The notes: a model not told the origin generated them from the sequence alone. A stretch of 38,255 nt of DNA from Acetobacteraceae bacterium (GCA_021732665.1 JAKFUL010000007.1:1-38255), one strand, 5' to 3'; counted from the stretch's first letter, positions 30,736 to 38,234 are shown. Program-made: numbers and translations.

Positions 30736-31710
30736 ATGCCCCATGTCGTCTTCCTCCGCGGCGTCCACCCCGACGCCGTCGCACGCCTCCAGGCCGAGCC
30801 CGGCTTCACCCATGAGGCGGTGGACCCCGCCGACCGCGCGGCGCTGATGGCGGCGATGGCGAAGGGCGATGCCATCGTCGTCCGCGCCACGCCGATCAAC
30901 GAGGATTTCCTGGCCATCTCGCCCAGGCTTTCCATCGTGGCCCGCCATGGCGTGGGCTATGACGCCGTGGACGTGCCGGCGCTGACGAAGCGAGGCATTC
31001 CGCTCACCGTCACCGCCTATGCCAATGCGCTGAGTGTGGCCGAGCATGCGCTGATGCTGATGCTCAACCTGGCCAGGCAGACAAAGATTTTCGATGCCAA
31101 TACGCGGGCACAAAAATGGTCCAGCGTGGAGGCGCCGGTGGCCTGGGATCTCTCGGGGCAGACGGTGCTGGTACTGGGCTTCGGCCGCATCGGTGGGCGG
31201 GTGACCAGGCTCTGCGCCGCCTTCGGCATGAACGTGCTGGTGCATGACCCATACGTGGCCCGCAACACCATCATCGGCGCGGGGTTCACCCCGGTGAAGC
31301 TCGAGGAGGGGCTGGCGGCCGCCGATTTCGTCACCGTGCATTGCCCTTCCAACAGCGAGACGCGGGGCATGGTGAACTCGGACTTCCTCGGCGCCATGAA
31401 GGATGGCGCGCGGTTCATCAACACCGCGCGCGGGACGCTGGTGGATGAGCCGGCCCTGGCCGCGGCGCTGCACAGCGGAAAGATCGCCGGCGCCGGGCTG
31501 GATGTGTTCTGGGATGAGCCGGTGGTCGCCTCCAACCCGCTGCTCGCCGCGCCGAACACGCTGGTCACGCCGCATTCCGCCGCCGGCACGGTGCAGGGGA
31601 TGCGGCGCATGGGGCTGTCCTGCGTCGAGAGCATCATCGGCCATTTCAACGGCACGCTGGACCAGGAGATGGTGATCAACCGCGAGGTCCTCCGGCGCAA
31701 CACGCCATGA
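30736..31710 (+). CDS. D-2-hydroxyacid dehydrogenase (phosphoglycerate-dehydrogenase-like)
   Basis: 324 aa NAD-dependent dehydrogenase. Motifs: VARHGVGYDAVDVPAL in the substrate domain, LVLGFGRIGGRVTRL (Rossmann G-x-G-x-x-G), FINTARGTLVDEPAL with the catalytic Arg, LDVFWDEPV with the Glu, and TPHSAAGTVQGM with the catalytic His. It belongs to the SerA/hydroxypyruvate-reductase side of the family, unlike the GhrA-like enzyme at 17705. It lacks the C-terminal ACT domain of long SerA proteins. It overlaps the MmgE/PrpD gene by four bases (ATGA). A 2-hydroxyacid to 2-keto acid step before the ThDP decarboxylase is a reasonable guess. Confidence 0.9.
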   Translation: MPHVVFLRGVHPDAVARLQAEPGFTHEAVDPADRAALMAAMAKGDAIVVRATPINEDFLAISPRLSIVARHGVGYDAVDVPALTKRGIPLTVTAYANALSVAEHALMLMLNLARQTKIFDANTRAQKWSSVEAPVAWDLSGQTVLVLGFGRIGGRVTRLCAAFGMNVLVHDPYVARNTIIGAGFTPVKLEEGLAAADFVTVHCPSNSETRGMVNSDFLGAMKDGARFINTARGTLVDEPALAAALHSGKIAGAGLDVFWDEPVVASNPLLAAPNTLVTPHSAAGTVQGMRRMGLSCVESIIGHFNGTLDQEMVINREVLRRNTP

Positions 31711-33011
31711 ATCCCTTGCTGATCCTGGCCGAGCACGCGGCCGGGGTACAGGCGCCGGCCCACCATGTGCGCCGTGCCATGGTGGATTGGTTTGCCTGCG
31801 TCTCCGCCGGCGCCGTCCATCCGCCGGCCACGCTGATGGCGCGCGCCCTGGCCGGGGAGCGCGGAGCAGGCCGGGCCATCTGCTATGTGGACGGAAAACC
31901 CTCGGGCATTCGCCACGCGGCGCTGCTGAACGCGGTGGCCGCGCATATCGTCGAGTTCGACGACATCCATCGCGACAGCGGCCACCACCCCGGCAGCGTG
32001 ACCATCGCCGCCGCCCTGGCCGCCGCGCAGCACCACGGCGCCTCGCTGGAGGTCCTGCACCGCGCCATCACCGCGGGCTATGAGGTGGCGTGCCGCATCG
32101 GCATGGCGGTGACGCCCAGCCATTACCGCTTCTGGCACACCACCGGCACCGTGGGCACCATGGGGGCCGCCGCGGCGGTGGCGGTGGTGCTGGGCTGCGA
32201 CGCCCAGCGCATCGCCCATGCCATCGCCCTGGCCACCACCATGACGGGCGGCCTGCAGCAGGCGTTTCGCGGTGACGGCATGAGCAAGCCGCTGCACCCC
32301 GGCCATGCCGCCGAGGCCGGCGCGCTGGCCGCCATGTCCGCCGCCGCTGGCATGACCGGCGCGCTGGATGTGCTCCATGGCCCGGTGGGCTTCGCCGCCG
32401 CCACCTCCGACAGCACGGGCAATTGGGCGCAGGCGCTGGCCGGCCTCGACGGCCTGGCCCTGATCACCGCCATGACCTTCAAGAATCACGGCTGCTGCGG
32501 GCATATCTTTCCCGCGCTCGACGCGATGATCGCGTTGCGGGCCGAGCACCGCTTCGAAGCGGCGGACATCACCGCCATCCATATCGGCGGCTACAGCGCG
32601 ACCAAGGATGTCTGCGACCGGCCGGAAGCGCGGACCGAGCAGGAATGCCGCTTCTCCGCGCAATACTGCATGGGCGCGCTGCTGGAGATCGGTGCCGTGC
32701 GGCAGGCCGCCTTCACGCCCGACAACCTGGCCAGCCCAGCCATTCGGGCCATCATGCCGCGGGTCTCTGTCAGCCTCGATCCGGCTTTGGCCAGCGCCTA
32801 TCCGCGCCAGCGCGCGGCCAATCTCACGGTCACCCTGCGCGACAACCGCACGCTCAGCCATTACCAGCCGACGCGAAAGGGCGACCCGGACATGCCGCTC
32901 TCCGACGCCGAACTCTCGGAAAAATTCAACGAACTCGCTGCCCCGGCGCTGGGCAATATGCCCGCGGCTGCGTTGCTGGAGCGGCTGTGGCGGGGCCAGG
33001 CCCTGCCATAA
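31707..33011 (+). CDS. MmgE/PrpD family protein
   Basis: 434 aa protein of the family that includes 2-methylcitrate dehydratase (PrpD), cis-aconitate decarboxylase and iminodisuccinate epimerase. Family landmarks: AAHIVEFDDIHRDSGHHPGSVTIAAALAA (EFDD and HPG around residues 80-97), ITAGYEVACRIG, HTTGTVGTMGAAAAV, KPLHPGHAAEAGALAA, FKNHGCCGHIFPALDA and a C-terminal KFNELAA. No methylcitrate synthase or isocitrate-lyase gene is nearby, so a PrpD role in propionate breakdown is unlikely. A dehydratase or epimerase acting on a polycarboxylic or hydroxy acid fits the neighbours. Translationally coupled to the dehydrogenase. Confidence 0.9.
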   Translation: MNPLLILAEHAAGVQAPAHHVRRAMVDWFACVSAGAVHPPATLMARALAGERGAGRAICYVDGKPSGIRHAALLNAVAAHIVEFDDIHRDSGHHPGSVTIAAALAAAQHHGASLEVLHRAITAGYEVACRIGMAVTPSHYRFWHTTGTVGTMGAAAAVAVVLGCDAQRIAHAIALATTMTGGLQQAFRGDGMSKPLHPGHAAEAGALAAMSAAAGMTGALDVLHGPVGFAAATSDSTGNWAQALAGLDGLALITAMTFKNHGCCGHIFPALDAMIALRAEHRFEAADITAIHIGGYSATKDVCDRPEARTEQECRFSAQYCMGALLEIGAVRQAAFTPDNLASPAIRAIMPRVSVSLDPALASAYPRQRAANLTVTLRDNRTLSHYQPTRKGDPDMPLSDAELSEKFNELAAPALGNMPAAALLERLWRGQALP

Positions 33012-33072
33012 GCCGCTTGCGCCGGCGGCCCCCACGCGCAAGGCTTTCCGCTTCGCAGAGGAGTTTTGCCTG

Positions 33073-34662
33073 ATGAACCGCCGCGACCTCATGCTGGGCA
33101 GCGCTGCCCTGGCCGCCACACCCGCCCTCGCCCAGGCGCCCACAACCTTGCGCGTGGCGATGACGGTGGGCGACATTCCCCTGACCACCGGCCAGCCCAG
33201 CCAGGGCGCCGAGGGCAACCGCTTCGGCGGCGTCACCTTCTATGACCCGCTGATCTCCTGGGATCTCTCCCGCGCCGACCGCGCGGCGAGTTTGCGGCCC
33301 AATCTGGCAGAGGCATGGTCGGTGGCCGATGACGGCAAGACATGGACCTTCCGGCTGCGCGGGGCCGTGCGCTTCCATGACGGCAGCCCGTTCAATGCCG
33401 AGGCGGTGGCGTGGAATCTCGCCAAGTTGCTCGACCGCGACGCGCCGCAATTCGACCGGCTGCAGGCGGCGCAGGGCAGCCTCTATTCCGGCAATATCGC
33501 GCGGTGGCGGGTGCGCGATGCGATGACCATCGAGATTGAGACCCGCGTGGTGGACGCGGTCTTCCCCTACCTGATGGCCAACCTCTTCTACTCCTCCCCC
33601 GCGCGCTACGCCGAGGTGGGGAACAACTGGGAGCGCTTCGCCGAGCGCCCGTCCGGCACCGGGCCCTACATCGTGGATCGGGTGGTGCCGCGGGAGCGCC
33701 TGGAAGCCCGGCGCAATGGCGAATACTGGGAGGAATCGCGGCGGCCGAAGCATGACCGGCTTGCTCTGCTGCCGATGCCCGATGGGCTGACCCGCGTCGC
33801 GGCCCTGCTCTCCAACCAGGTCGATTTCATCGAGGCGCCGCCGCCCGACGCGGTGCCGCGGCTGCGCTCGGCCGGCTTCCAGGTGCCGACCAATGCCTAT
33901 CCGCATATCTGGTGCCATCAATTGAGCCATCTGCCGGACAGCCCGTTCCGCGACCTGCGGGTGCGCCAGGCGGCCAATCTGGCGATCAACCGCGAGGGGC
34001 TGGTGCAGCTTCTGGGCGGGCTGGCGCTGCCGGCCAAGGGCATGGTGACCGACAACCATCCCTGGTTCGGCACCCCCGCCTTCGAGATCAAATACGATCC
34101 CGACCGGGCGCGGCGCCTGCTGGCCGAGGCCGGGTATTCCCGCGCGAACCCGCTGCGCACGAAGTTCATCATCGCGCCCTCGGGCTCGGGCCAGATGCAG
34201 CCCATGCCGATGAACGAGGCGATCCAGCAGGATTTCCGCGCTGTCGGCATCGAGCTGGAATTCGAGGTGATGGATTGGGAGGCGCTGCGGGCGCGCCGGC
34301 GTGCCAGCGCCGAGGCGCCGGAAAACCGCGGCCTGCATGCCATCAACAATTCCTGGGCCTTCTGGGACCCAGATATCGGGCTGCTGGGGCCGAGCTATGG
34401 CCGCGGCCGGGTGGTGGGTGGCTTCAACTGGGGGAACTACCAGGACGCCCAGGCCGATGACCTCTGCGAACAGGCCAGGCGGACATTCGACACGGCGGAG
34501 CAGAACAGAATCCTGGCCCGGCTGCATGCCAGGCTGGTGGACCAGGCGATGTGGCTCTGGGTGGTGCATGATGTGAACCCGCGCGGGCTGTCGCGGCGGG
34601 TGCAGGGCTTCGTTCAGGCGCAGTCCTGGGTACAGGATCTGACTTCGATACGCATGGGATAA
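33073..34662 (+). CDS. ABC transporter substrate-binding protein, family 5 (orphan)
   Basis: 529 aa periplasmic binding protein. MNRRDLMLGSAALAATPALA is a signal peptide with an Arg pair and Tat character. Family-5 blocks follow: YDPLISWDLSRADRAASLRPN, LAEAWSVADDGKTWTFRLR, VRFHDGSPFNAEAVAWNL and RPSGTGPYIVDR. ATG at 33073 preceded by GAGGAG. It lies 61 bases after the MmgE/PrpD gene. No permease or ATPase gene accompanies it, so it may feed the dipeptide-type importer at 5668-12590 or a transporter elsewhere. The convergent TetR gene follows after 166 bases. Confidence 0.92.
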   Translation: MNRRDLMLGSAALAATPALAQAPTTLRVAMTVGDIPLTTGQPSQGAEGNRFGGVTFYDPLISWDLSRADRAASLRPNLAEAWSVADDGKTWTFRLRGAVRFHDGSPFNAEAVAWNLAKLLDRDAPQFDRLQAAQGSLYSGNIARWRVRDAMTIEIETRVVDAVFPYLMANLFYSSPARYAEVGNNWERFAERPSGTGPYIVDRVVPRERLEARRNGEYWEESRRPKHDRLALLPMPDGLTRVAALLSNQVDFIEAPPPDAVPRLRSAGFQVPTNAYPHIWCHQLSHLPDSPFRDLRVRQAANLAINREGLVQLLGGLALPAKGMVTDNHPWFGTPAFEIKYDPDRARRLLAEAGYSRANPLRTKFIIAPSGSGQMQPMPMNEAIQQDFRAVGIELEFEVMDWEALRARRRASAEAPENRGLHAINNSWAFWDPDIGLLGPSYGRGRVVGGFNWGNYQDAQADDLCEQARRTFDTAEQNRILARLHARLVDQAMWLWVVHDVNPRGLSRRVQGFVQAQSWVQDLTSIRMG

Positions 34663-34828
34663 GCTATTGATATCGTTTTCGGACAAATTGCCCGGGCGGG
34701 GTGCGGGCGGGCGGTTCGGGTGGCTGCCGGCAGGCCATGGCGTGGCGCCCGTCGCCTGGCGGCGGCTGGGGGCGGGATGCGGTTGTCAAAACAACAAGGT
34801 CCTTCTATAGGAACAAATAACTAATTTG
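34663..34828. other. Convergent intergenic region, no gene
   Basis: 166 bases between the binding-protein stop and the TetR stop. It begins and ends in short A/T-rich patches with GACAAATT at 34682-34689 and AATTTGTC at 34823-34830, an 8-base inverted pair 133 bases apart. The middle is very GC-rich with CTGCCGGCAG and other short dyads. I see no clear terminator and no coding frame. Confidence 0.4.
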
Positions 34829-35362
34829 TCAAGCCTGAGGCTGCCCCACCAGCAGCGCGCAGGCATCGTCCAACCCCACGCTGCGCAGCACCAGCATCCC
34901 CTCGATCGAGATCAGCAGCGCCGCCGCCTGGGCCTGGCGCGCTGTCGGGTCCGCGACCGCCAGGCGGGTTTCGCACCATTCCAGATAGCCACGGGCGATC
35001 CCCCCGCCCACCTCGGCGCAAAAGGCGTCGCCCTGGGCGGCGCGGGCCACGATCTCCAGCCAGAGCCGCATATAGGGCCAGATCGCCGGCGCCTGCACCG
35101 CGGCCCAGATCTCCGCCCGCGCGACCTCCAGCGGTTGTGGGGCGGCGGTGGCGGCGGCGAGGATGGCCTGCAAACGGGCCGCGAGATGCGAAAGCGTCGC
35201 GGCCATCAGCGCCGCCTTATCCGGGAAATAATACAGCAGCATGCGATCCGAGGTGCCGGCCGCGCGAGCCAGCGGCCGCAGGCTGGCGGCGGCAAGCCCC
35301 TCGGCAAGGACATGATCGGCCAGCCTGTCCAGGATATCGGCACGGCGGTCGGGCAGCGGCAT
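34829..35362 (-). CDS. TetR/AcrR family transcriptional regulator
   Basis: 177 aa regulator. The N-terminal DNA-binding domain spans about residues 6-52, with the helix-turn-helix in AAASLRPLARAAGTSDRMLLYYFPDKAALMAA; the YYFPDKAAL end is diagnostic. The remainder is a helical ligand-binding and dimerisation domain. I use the ATG at 35362 (MPLPDRRADIL), with AGGA upstream. The earlier ATG at 35377 lies inside the operator-like palindrome at 35370-35385 and would add five residues. It is divergent from a small membrane protein gene and probably represses both through the two palindromes between them. Confidence 0.9.
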   Translation of the reverse strand: MPLPDRRADILDRLADHVLAEGLAAASLRPLARAAGTSDRMLLYYFPDKAALMAATLSHLAARLQAILAAATAAPQPLEVARAEIWAAVQAPAIWPYMRLWLEIVARAAQGDAFCAEVGGGIARGYLEWCETRLAVADPTARQAQAAALLISIEGMLVLRSVGLDDACALLVGQPQA

Positions 35363-35369
35363 GGTTTCC

Positions 35370-35416
35370 TGTAGCATTCGCTACAAACTTCTGCCAGAAG
35401 CGTAGCGCTCGCTACA
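35370..35416. promoter_or_regulatory. Paired operator-like palindromes for the TetR regulator
   Basis: Three dyads stand in a row between the divergent genes. The first is TGTAGC-ATTC-GCTACA at 35370-35385. CTTCTG-C-CAGAAG follows at 35388-35400. The third, CGTAGC-GCTC-GCTACA at 35401-35416, differs from perfect symmetry only at its outermost base. The first and third share the half-site GTAGC/GCTAC and have centres 31 bases apart, about three helical turns. The third lies directly before the ribosome-binding site of the plus-strand gene. This is the layout expected for autorepression and control of the divergent gene; binding itself is inference. Confidence 0.75.
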
Positions 35417-35426
35417 GGAGAGATTC

Positions 35427-35822
35427 ATGACCCAGCCGTTGACCGCAAGACAACTCGTCATCCTCGTGCTGCTGGGCGCGGGGTTCTGGTTTCTCGGCGC
35501 CATGATGGTGCGGCTGCTGCTGCCCTGGGGGCTGCTCGAGCCCGCGCTCGCCCCCCTCGCTTTCGCTCTTGCGGTGCCGGTGGTCTATCCCGCCATCCCC
35601 ATCGCCCGCCGCGCCGCCGGGCTGGCGCCGGGGCAGCTTTTCCCCGCCGTGTCCATCGCCACCATGGCGGCGATGTTCCTGGACGGCATCGCCTTCCGCT
35701 TCTTCCACCGCATCTATGGCGAGGATCAGGCCATGCTGCTCGGCGGTGCGGCGTGGATTCTCTGGGGCGCCGCCGTGGGGATGCTGCTGGCCTATCTCAT
35801 GGACCGGCGGGCGGCGCGCTGA
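35427..35822 (+). CDS. Small four-helix membrane protein, TetR-linked
   Basis: 131 aa integral membrane protein that I cannot assign with confidence. Hydrophobic segments lie at about residues 10-33, 41-59, 72-90 and 103-125, with a basic C-terminus (DRRAAR). Between helices 2 and 3 is a cytoplasmic-looking ARRAAGLAPGQ loop, and FRFFHRIYGED follows helix 3. GGAGAG lies just before the ATG at 35427. It is divergent from, and probably regulated by, the TetR protein through the palindromes in between. A role in efflux, membrane stress or sensing of a hydrophobic compound is possible; nothing in the sequence decides this. Confidence 0.8.
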   Translation: MTQPLTARQLVILVLLGAGFWFLGAMMVRLLLPWGLLEPALAPLAFALAVPVVYPAIPIARRAAGLAPGQLFPAVSIATMAAMFLDGIAFRFFHRIYGEDQAMLLGGAAWILWGAAVGMLLAYLMDRRAAR

Positions 35823-35883
35823 CCCATCGCATGACACTTGCGCGGCGGCGCGGGCGGGCATATTCCTGTTGTCAGCCCCAGGG

Positions 35884-35940
35884 CTCCTCGCGATTTGTCC
35901 GGCCAGCTTGCGGCGAGGTAAAACAAGCGCGCTAAACAGG
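35884..35940 (+). promoter_or_regulatory. SAM-II-type riboswitch upstream of metZ
   Basis: The layout matches the SAM-II (metA) pseudoknot known from alphaproteobacterial methionine genes. Stem P1 is CCTCGC (35886-35891) with GCGAGG (35913-35918). The P1 loop contains GCTTG (35906-35910), which can pair with CAAGC (35924-35928) to form the pseudoknot. The characteristic A-rich linker GGTAAAACAAGC and the 3' segment GCGCTAAACAGG are present, as is the GATTTG following the 5' strand of P1. Binding of S-adenosylmethionine should reduce expression of metZ 80 bases downstream. The identification is by eye, without covariance scoring. Confidence 0.85.
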
Positions 35941-35941
35941 C

Positions 35942-35988
35942 CGATGCGGTGGCACCGCCATCGCCTCGCCCCCTCACCATCTGGGGGC
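35942..35988 (+). other. Two hairpins between riboswitch and metZ start
   Basis: Two stem-loops follow the aptamer. CGATGCGGTG (from 35942) pairs with ACCGCCATCG (to 35963) with one bulge, and GCCCCC (35968-35973) pairs with GGGGGC (35983-35988). There is no T-tract, so these are not classic terminators. They may form part of the expression platform or simply shape the leader. The classical SAM-II mechanism hides the ribosome-binding site, but here the metZ start lies some 30 bases beyond the second hairpin. Confidence 0.4.
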
Positions 35989-36019
35989 CGGACGCCTCGT
36001 ATTGATTGGGCTTCGATCC

Positions 36020-37222
36020 ATGGCACGCCAATTCCGACCCGCCACCCTCCTCGTGCGCGGCGGCCTTCACCGCTCCGAAAACGCCGAGACGGCGGAAATC
36101 CCCTACCTCACCTCCGGCTTCGTCTATGATGATGCCGCCCAGGCCGAGGCGACCTTCGAGAACAAGATCGAGCGGTACCAGTACAGCCGCTTCGCCAACC
36201 CCACCCTCACCATGCTGGAGGAGCGTCTCTGCGCGCTGGAGGGTGCCGAGGCCTGCCGGCTGACCGCCACCGGCATGGCGGCGGTGCATTCGGCCATGCT
36301 CAGCCACCTCAAGACCGGCGATCATGTGGTGGCCAGCCGGGCGCTGTTCGGCTCCTGCCACTGGATCGTGGCCAATCTGCTCGGCCGCTACGGCATCACC
36401 CATGAATTCGTCGATGGCTCCGACCTCGACGCCTGGGCGCGCGCGCTCAGCCGCCCCACCGCGATGGTGCTGCTGGAGACGCCGTCGAACCCGATGCTCG
36501 ACCTGGTCGATCTGCCGGTGGTGGCGGCGCTGGCCCATGGCGCCGGCGCGCTGGTGGTGGTGGACAATGTCTTCGCCACGCCCCTGTTGCAGAAGCCGCT
36601 GACCCAGGGTGCGGACATCGTCGTCTATTCCTGCACCAAGCACATGGATGGCCAGGGCCGGGTACTGGGCGGCGCCATTCTCTCCAACAAGAAATGGGTG
36701 GATGAGGTGTTGCAGCCCTTCGTGCGCAACACCGGCCCCGCCATGTCCTCCTTCAATGCCTGGGTGATCCTCAAGGGCCTGGAGACCCTGAAGCTGCGGG
36801 TCGATGCCATGCAGCGCAGCGCGGCGGCCATCGCCGATTTCCTGGCCGAACGCAGCGAGATCGCCCAGGTGCGCTACCCCTATCGCGCCGATCACCCCCA
36901 GCATGCCCTGGCGCTGCGGCTGATGTCCGGCGGCGGCACGCTGGTGACGCTGGAACTCAAGGGCGGGAAGGAGGCAGCCTTCCGCTTCATGGATGCGCTG
37001 CAGGTCATCGACATCTCGAACAATCTCGGCGACAGCAAATCCATGGTGACCCACCCCGCCACCACCACCCATCTGCGCATCGGCGCGGATGAGCGGAAAA
37101 AGCTCGGCATCTCCGACGGCGCGGTGCGGCTCAGCGTGGGCCTGGAGGATGTGGCCGATCTGATCGACGACCTGGCCGAGGCGCTGGATGCCGCCTCGCC
37201 CCTCGCCCTGGCCGCGGAATGA
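36020..37222 (+). CDS. metZ: O-succinylhomoserine sulfhydrylase
   Basis: 400 aa PLP enzyme of the Cys/Met-metabolism family that makes homocysteine directly from O-succinylhomoserine and sulfide. The PLP lysine is Lys207 in YSCTKHMDGQGRVLGG, with Asp182 (VVVDNVFATP) contacting the pyridine nitrogen. Other blocks are ERYQYSRFANPTLTMLEERL and LRLSVGLEDVADLIDDL near the end. Similarity favours MetZ over cystathionine gamma-synthase because of YQYSRFANPT and SCTKHMDGQGRVLGGA. ATG at 36020 (MARQFRPATLLVRGG); a TTG at 36002 is less likely. The SAM-II-type leader supports a methionine role. It overlaps the LysE-family gene by four bases. Confidence 0.93.
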   Translation: MARQFRPATLLVRGGLHRSENAETAEIPYLTSGFVYDDAAQAEATFENKIERYQYSRFANPTLTMLEERLCALEGAEACRLTATGMAAVHSAMLSHLKTGDHVVASRALFGSCHWIVANLLGRYGITHEFVDGSDLDAWARALSRPTAMVLLETPSNPMLDLVDLPVVAALAHGAGALVVVDNVFATPLLQKPLTQGADIVVYSCTKHMDGQGRVLGGAILSNKKWVDEVLQPFVRNTGPAMSSFNAWVILKGLETLKLRVDAMQRSAAAIADFLAERSEIAQVRYPYRADHPQHALALRLMSGGGTLVTLELKGGKEAAFRFMDALQVIDISNNLGDSKSMVTHPATTTHLRIGADERKKLGISDGAVRLSVGLEDVADLIDDLAEALDAASPLALAAE

Positions 37223-37824
37223 GCTGGGAGCTCTGGCTCGGCTTCGCCCTGGCCTCGGCAATCGCGGTGGCGATTCCGGGGCCGGTCGTGGTCTTCGTGC
37301 TGGGGCGCGCGGCCACCGGGGGGTGGCGCACCGCGCTGCCCACGGTGGGCGGCGTGGTGCTGGGCGATGCGGTGGCGCTCTCGGCCACGCTGCTCGGGCT
37401 GGGGGCGGTGCTGGCGGCGTCGTCCCTGGCTTTTTCGATCCTGAAATGGGCGGGTGCCGGCTATCTGGTCTGGCTGGGGGTGAAGCTTTGGCGGGCCTCC
37501 ACCGAGGCGCCACCGGCGCTGCCCGCCGCCCGCGCCCTGCGCGATGCCTTTGTGGTGACGGTGCTCAACCCCAAGAGCATCGGCTTCTTCGTCGCCTTCA
37601 TCCCGCAATTCCTCGACCCCGCGCGGGGATATGCCTCCCAGGCGCTGGTGATCCTCGCAACCTTCGTCGCCATCGGCGCGGTGAATGTGATGCTCTACGC
37701 CCTGCTGGCGACGCGAATCGCGGACCAGGTCCGACGGCCGGCGGTGCGGGTCTGGTTCAACCGCGCGGGCGGCGCGGCGTTGATCGGCGCCGGGCTCGCC
37801 ACCGCGACGTTGCGGCGCGCATGA
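37219..37824 (+). CDS. LysE/RhtB family amino-acid exporter
   Basis: 201 aa inner-membrane protein with six predicted helices. The N-terminus WLGFALASAIAVAIPGPVVVFVLGRA includes the family motif around IPGP, and LKWAGAGYLVWLGVKLWR and VTVLNPKSIGFFVAFIPQFLDP are both characteristic. It starts at ATGA overlapping the metZ stop, so it is co-expressed under the same riboswitch. Export of homocysteine, homoserine, methionine or a related amino acid would fit that position; the substrate is inference. It overlaps apaG by four bases. Confidence 0.92.
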   Translation: MSWELWLGFALASAIAVAIPGPVVVFVLGRAATGGWRTALPTVGGVVLGDAVALSATLLGLGAVLAASSLAFSILKWAGAGYLVWLGVKLWRASTEAPPALPAARALRDAFVVTVLNPKSIGFFVAFIPQFLDPARGYASQALVILATFVAIGAVNVMLYALLATRIADQVRRPAVRVWFNRAGGAALIGAGLATATLRRA

Positions 37825-38234
37825 CCACCCGCCCCATCGCCTACAGCGCCACCACCCGCGGGGTTCGCGTTTCGGTCCGCTCCTTCTATCTGGAAGACCA
37901 GTCGCTGCCGGACGAGGGCCAGTTCGTCTGGGCCTATCGGGTCGAAATCCGCAATGAGGGGCCGGTGACGGTGCAACTGCGGGCGCGAACCTGGATCATA
38001 ACCGACGGCCAGGGCCGCGGCCAGCGCGTGCATGGCGAGGGGGTGATCGGCGAAAAGCCCACGCTCGAGCCCGGCGAGAGCTTCGAATACACCTCCGGCA
38101 CGCCGCTGCCGACACCCTCGGGCTTCATGCGCGGGGTCTATCACATGGTGGAGACGGTCTCGGGCGAGACCTTCGATGCGGTGATCCCGGCCTTCAGCCT
38201 GGACAGCCCGCACCAGGCCGGCGGGGTGCATTGA
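37821..38234 (+). CDS. apaG: ApaG protein (Co2+/Mg2+ efflux-associated domain)
   Basis: 137 aa single-domain protein with a fibronectin-III-like fold. Characteristic segments: VRVSVRSFYLEDQSLPDEGQFVWAYRVEI, VTVQLRARTWIITDGQGR, VHGEGVIGEKPTLEPGESFEYTSGTPL and PSGFMRGVYHMV. In enteric bacteria apaG lies between ksgA and apaH and is linked to divalent-cation resistance; its molecular role is not settled. Here it is the third gene of a metZ-lysE-apaG unit, starting at ATGA over the exporter's stop. The window ends 21 bases after its stop. Confidence 0.95.
   Translation: MTTRPIAYSATTRGVRVSVRSFYLEDQSLPDEGQFVWAYRVEIRNEGPVTVQLRARTWIITDGQGRGQRVHGEGVIGEKPTLEPGESFEYTSGTPLPTPSGFMRGVYHMVETVSGETFDAVIPAFSLDSPHQAGGVH

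Noticed and set aside
31707..33011. MmgE/PrpD gene as prpD of a methylcitrate cycle
   Set aside because: No prpB or prpC homologue lies nearby, and the neighbours point to hydroxy/keto-acid chemistry instead.
31017..33236. Long open frame antisense to the MmgE/PrpD gene and neighbours (739 codons)
   Set aside because: It is the complement of two well-supported genes, its translation is His/Gly/Arg-rich noise, and it has no domain signature.
34682..34830. GACAAATT/AATTTGTC pair as terminal inverted repeats of a small mobile element
   Set aside because: Only eight bases, no target-site duplication visible and no internal structure of a known element.
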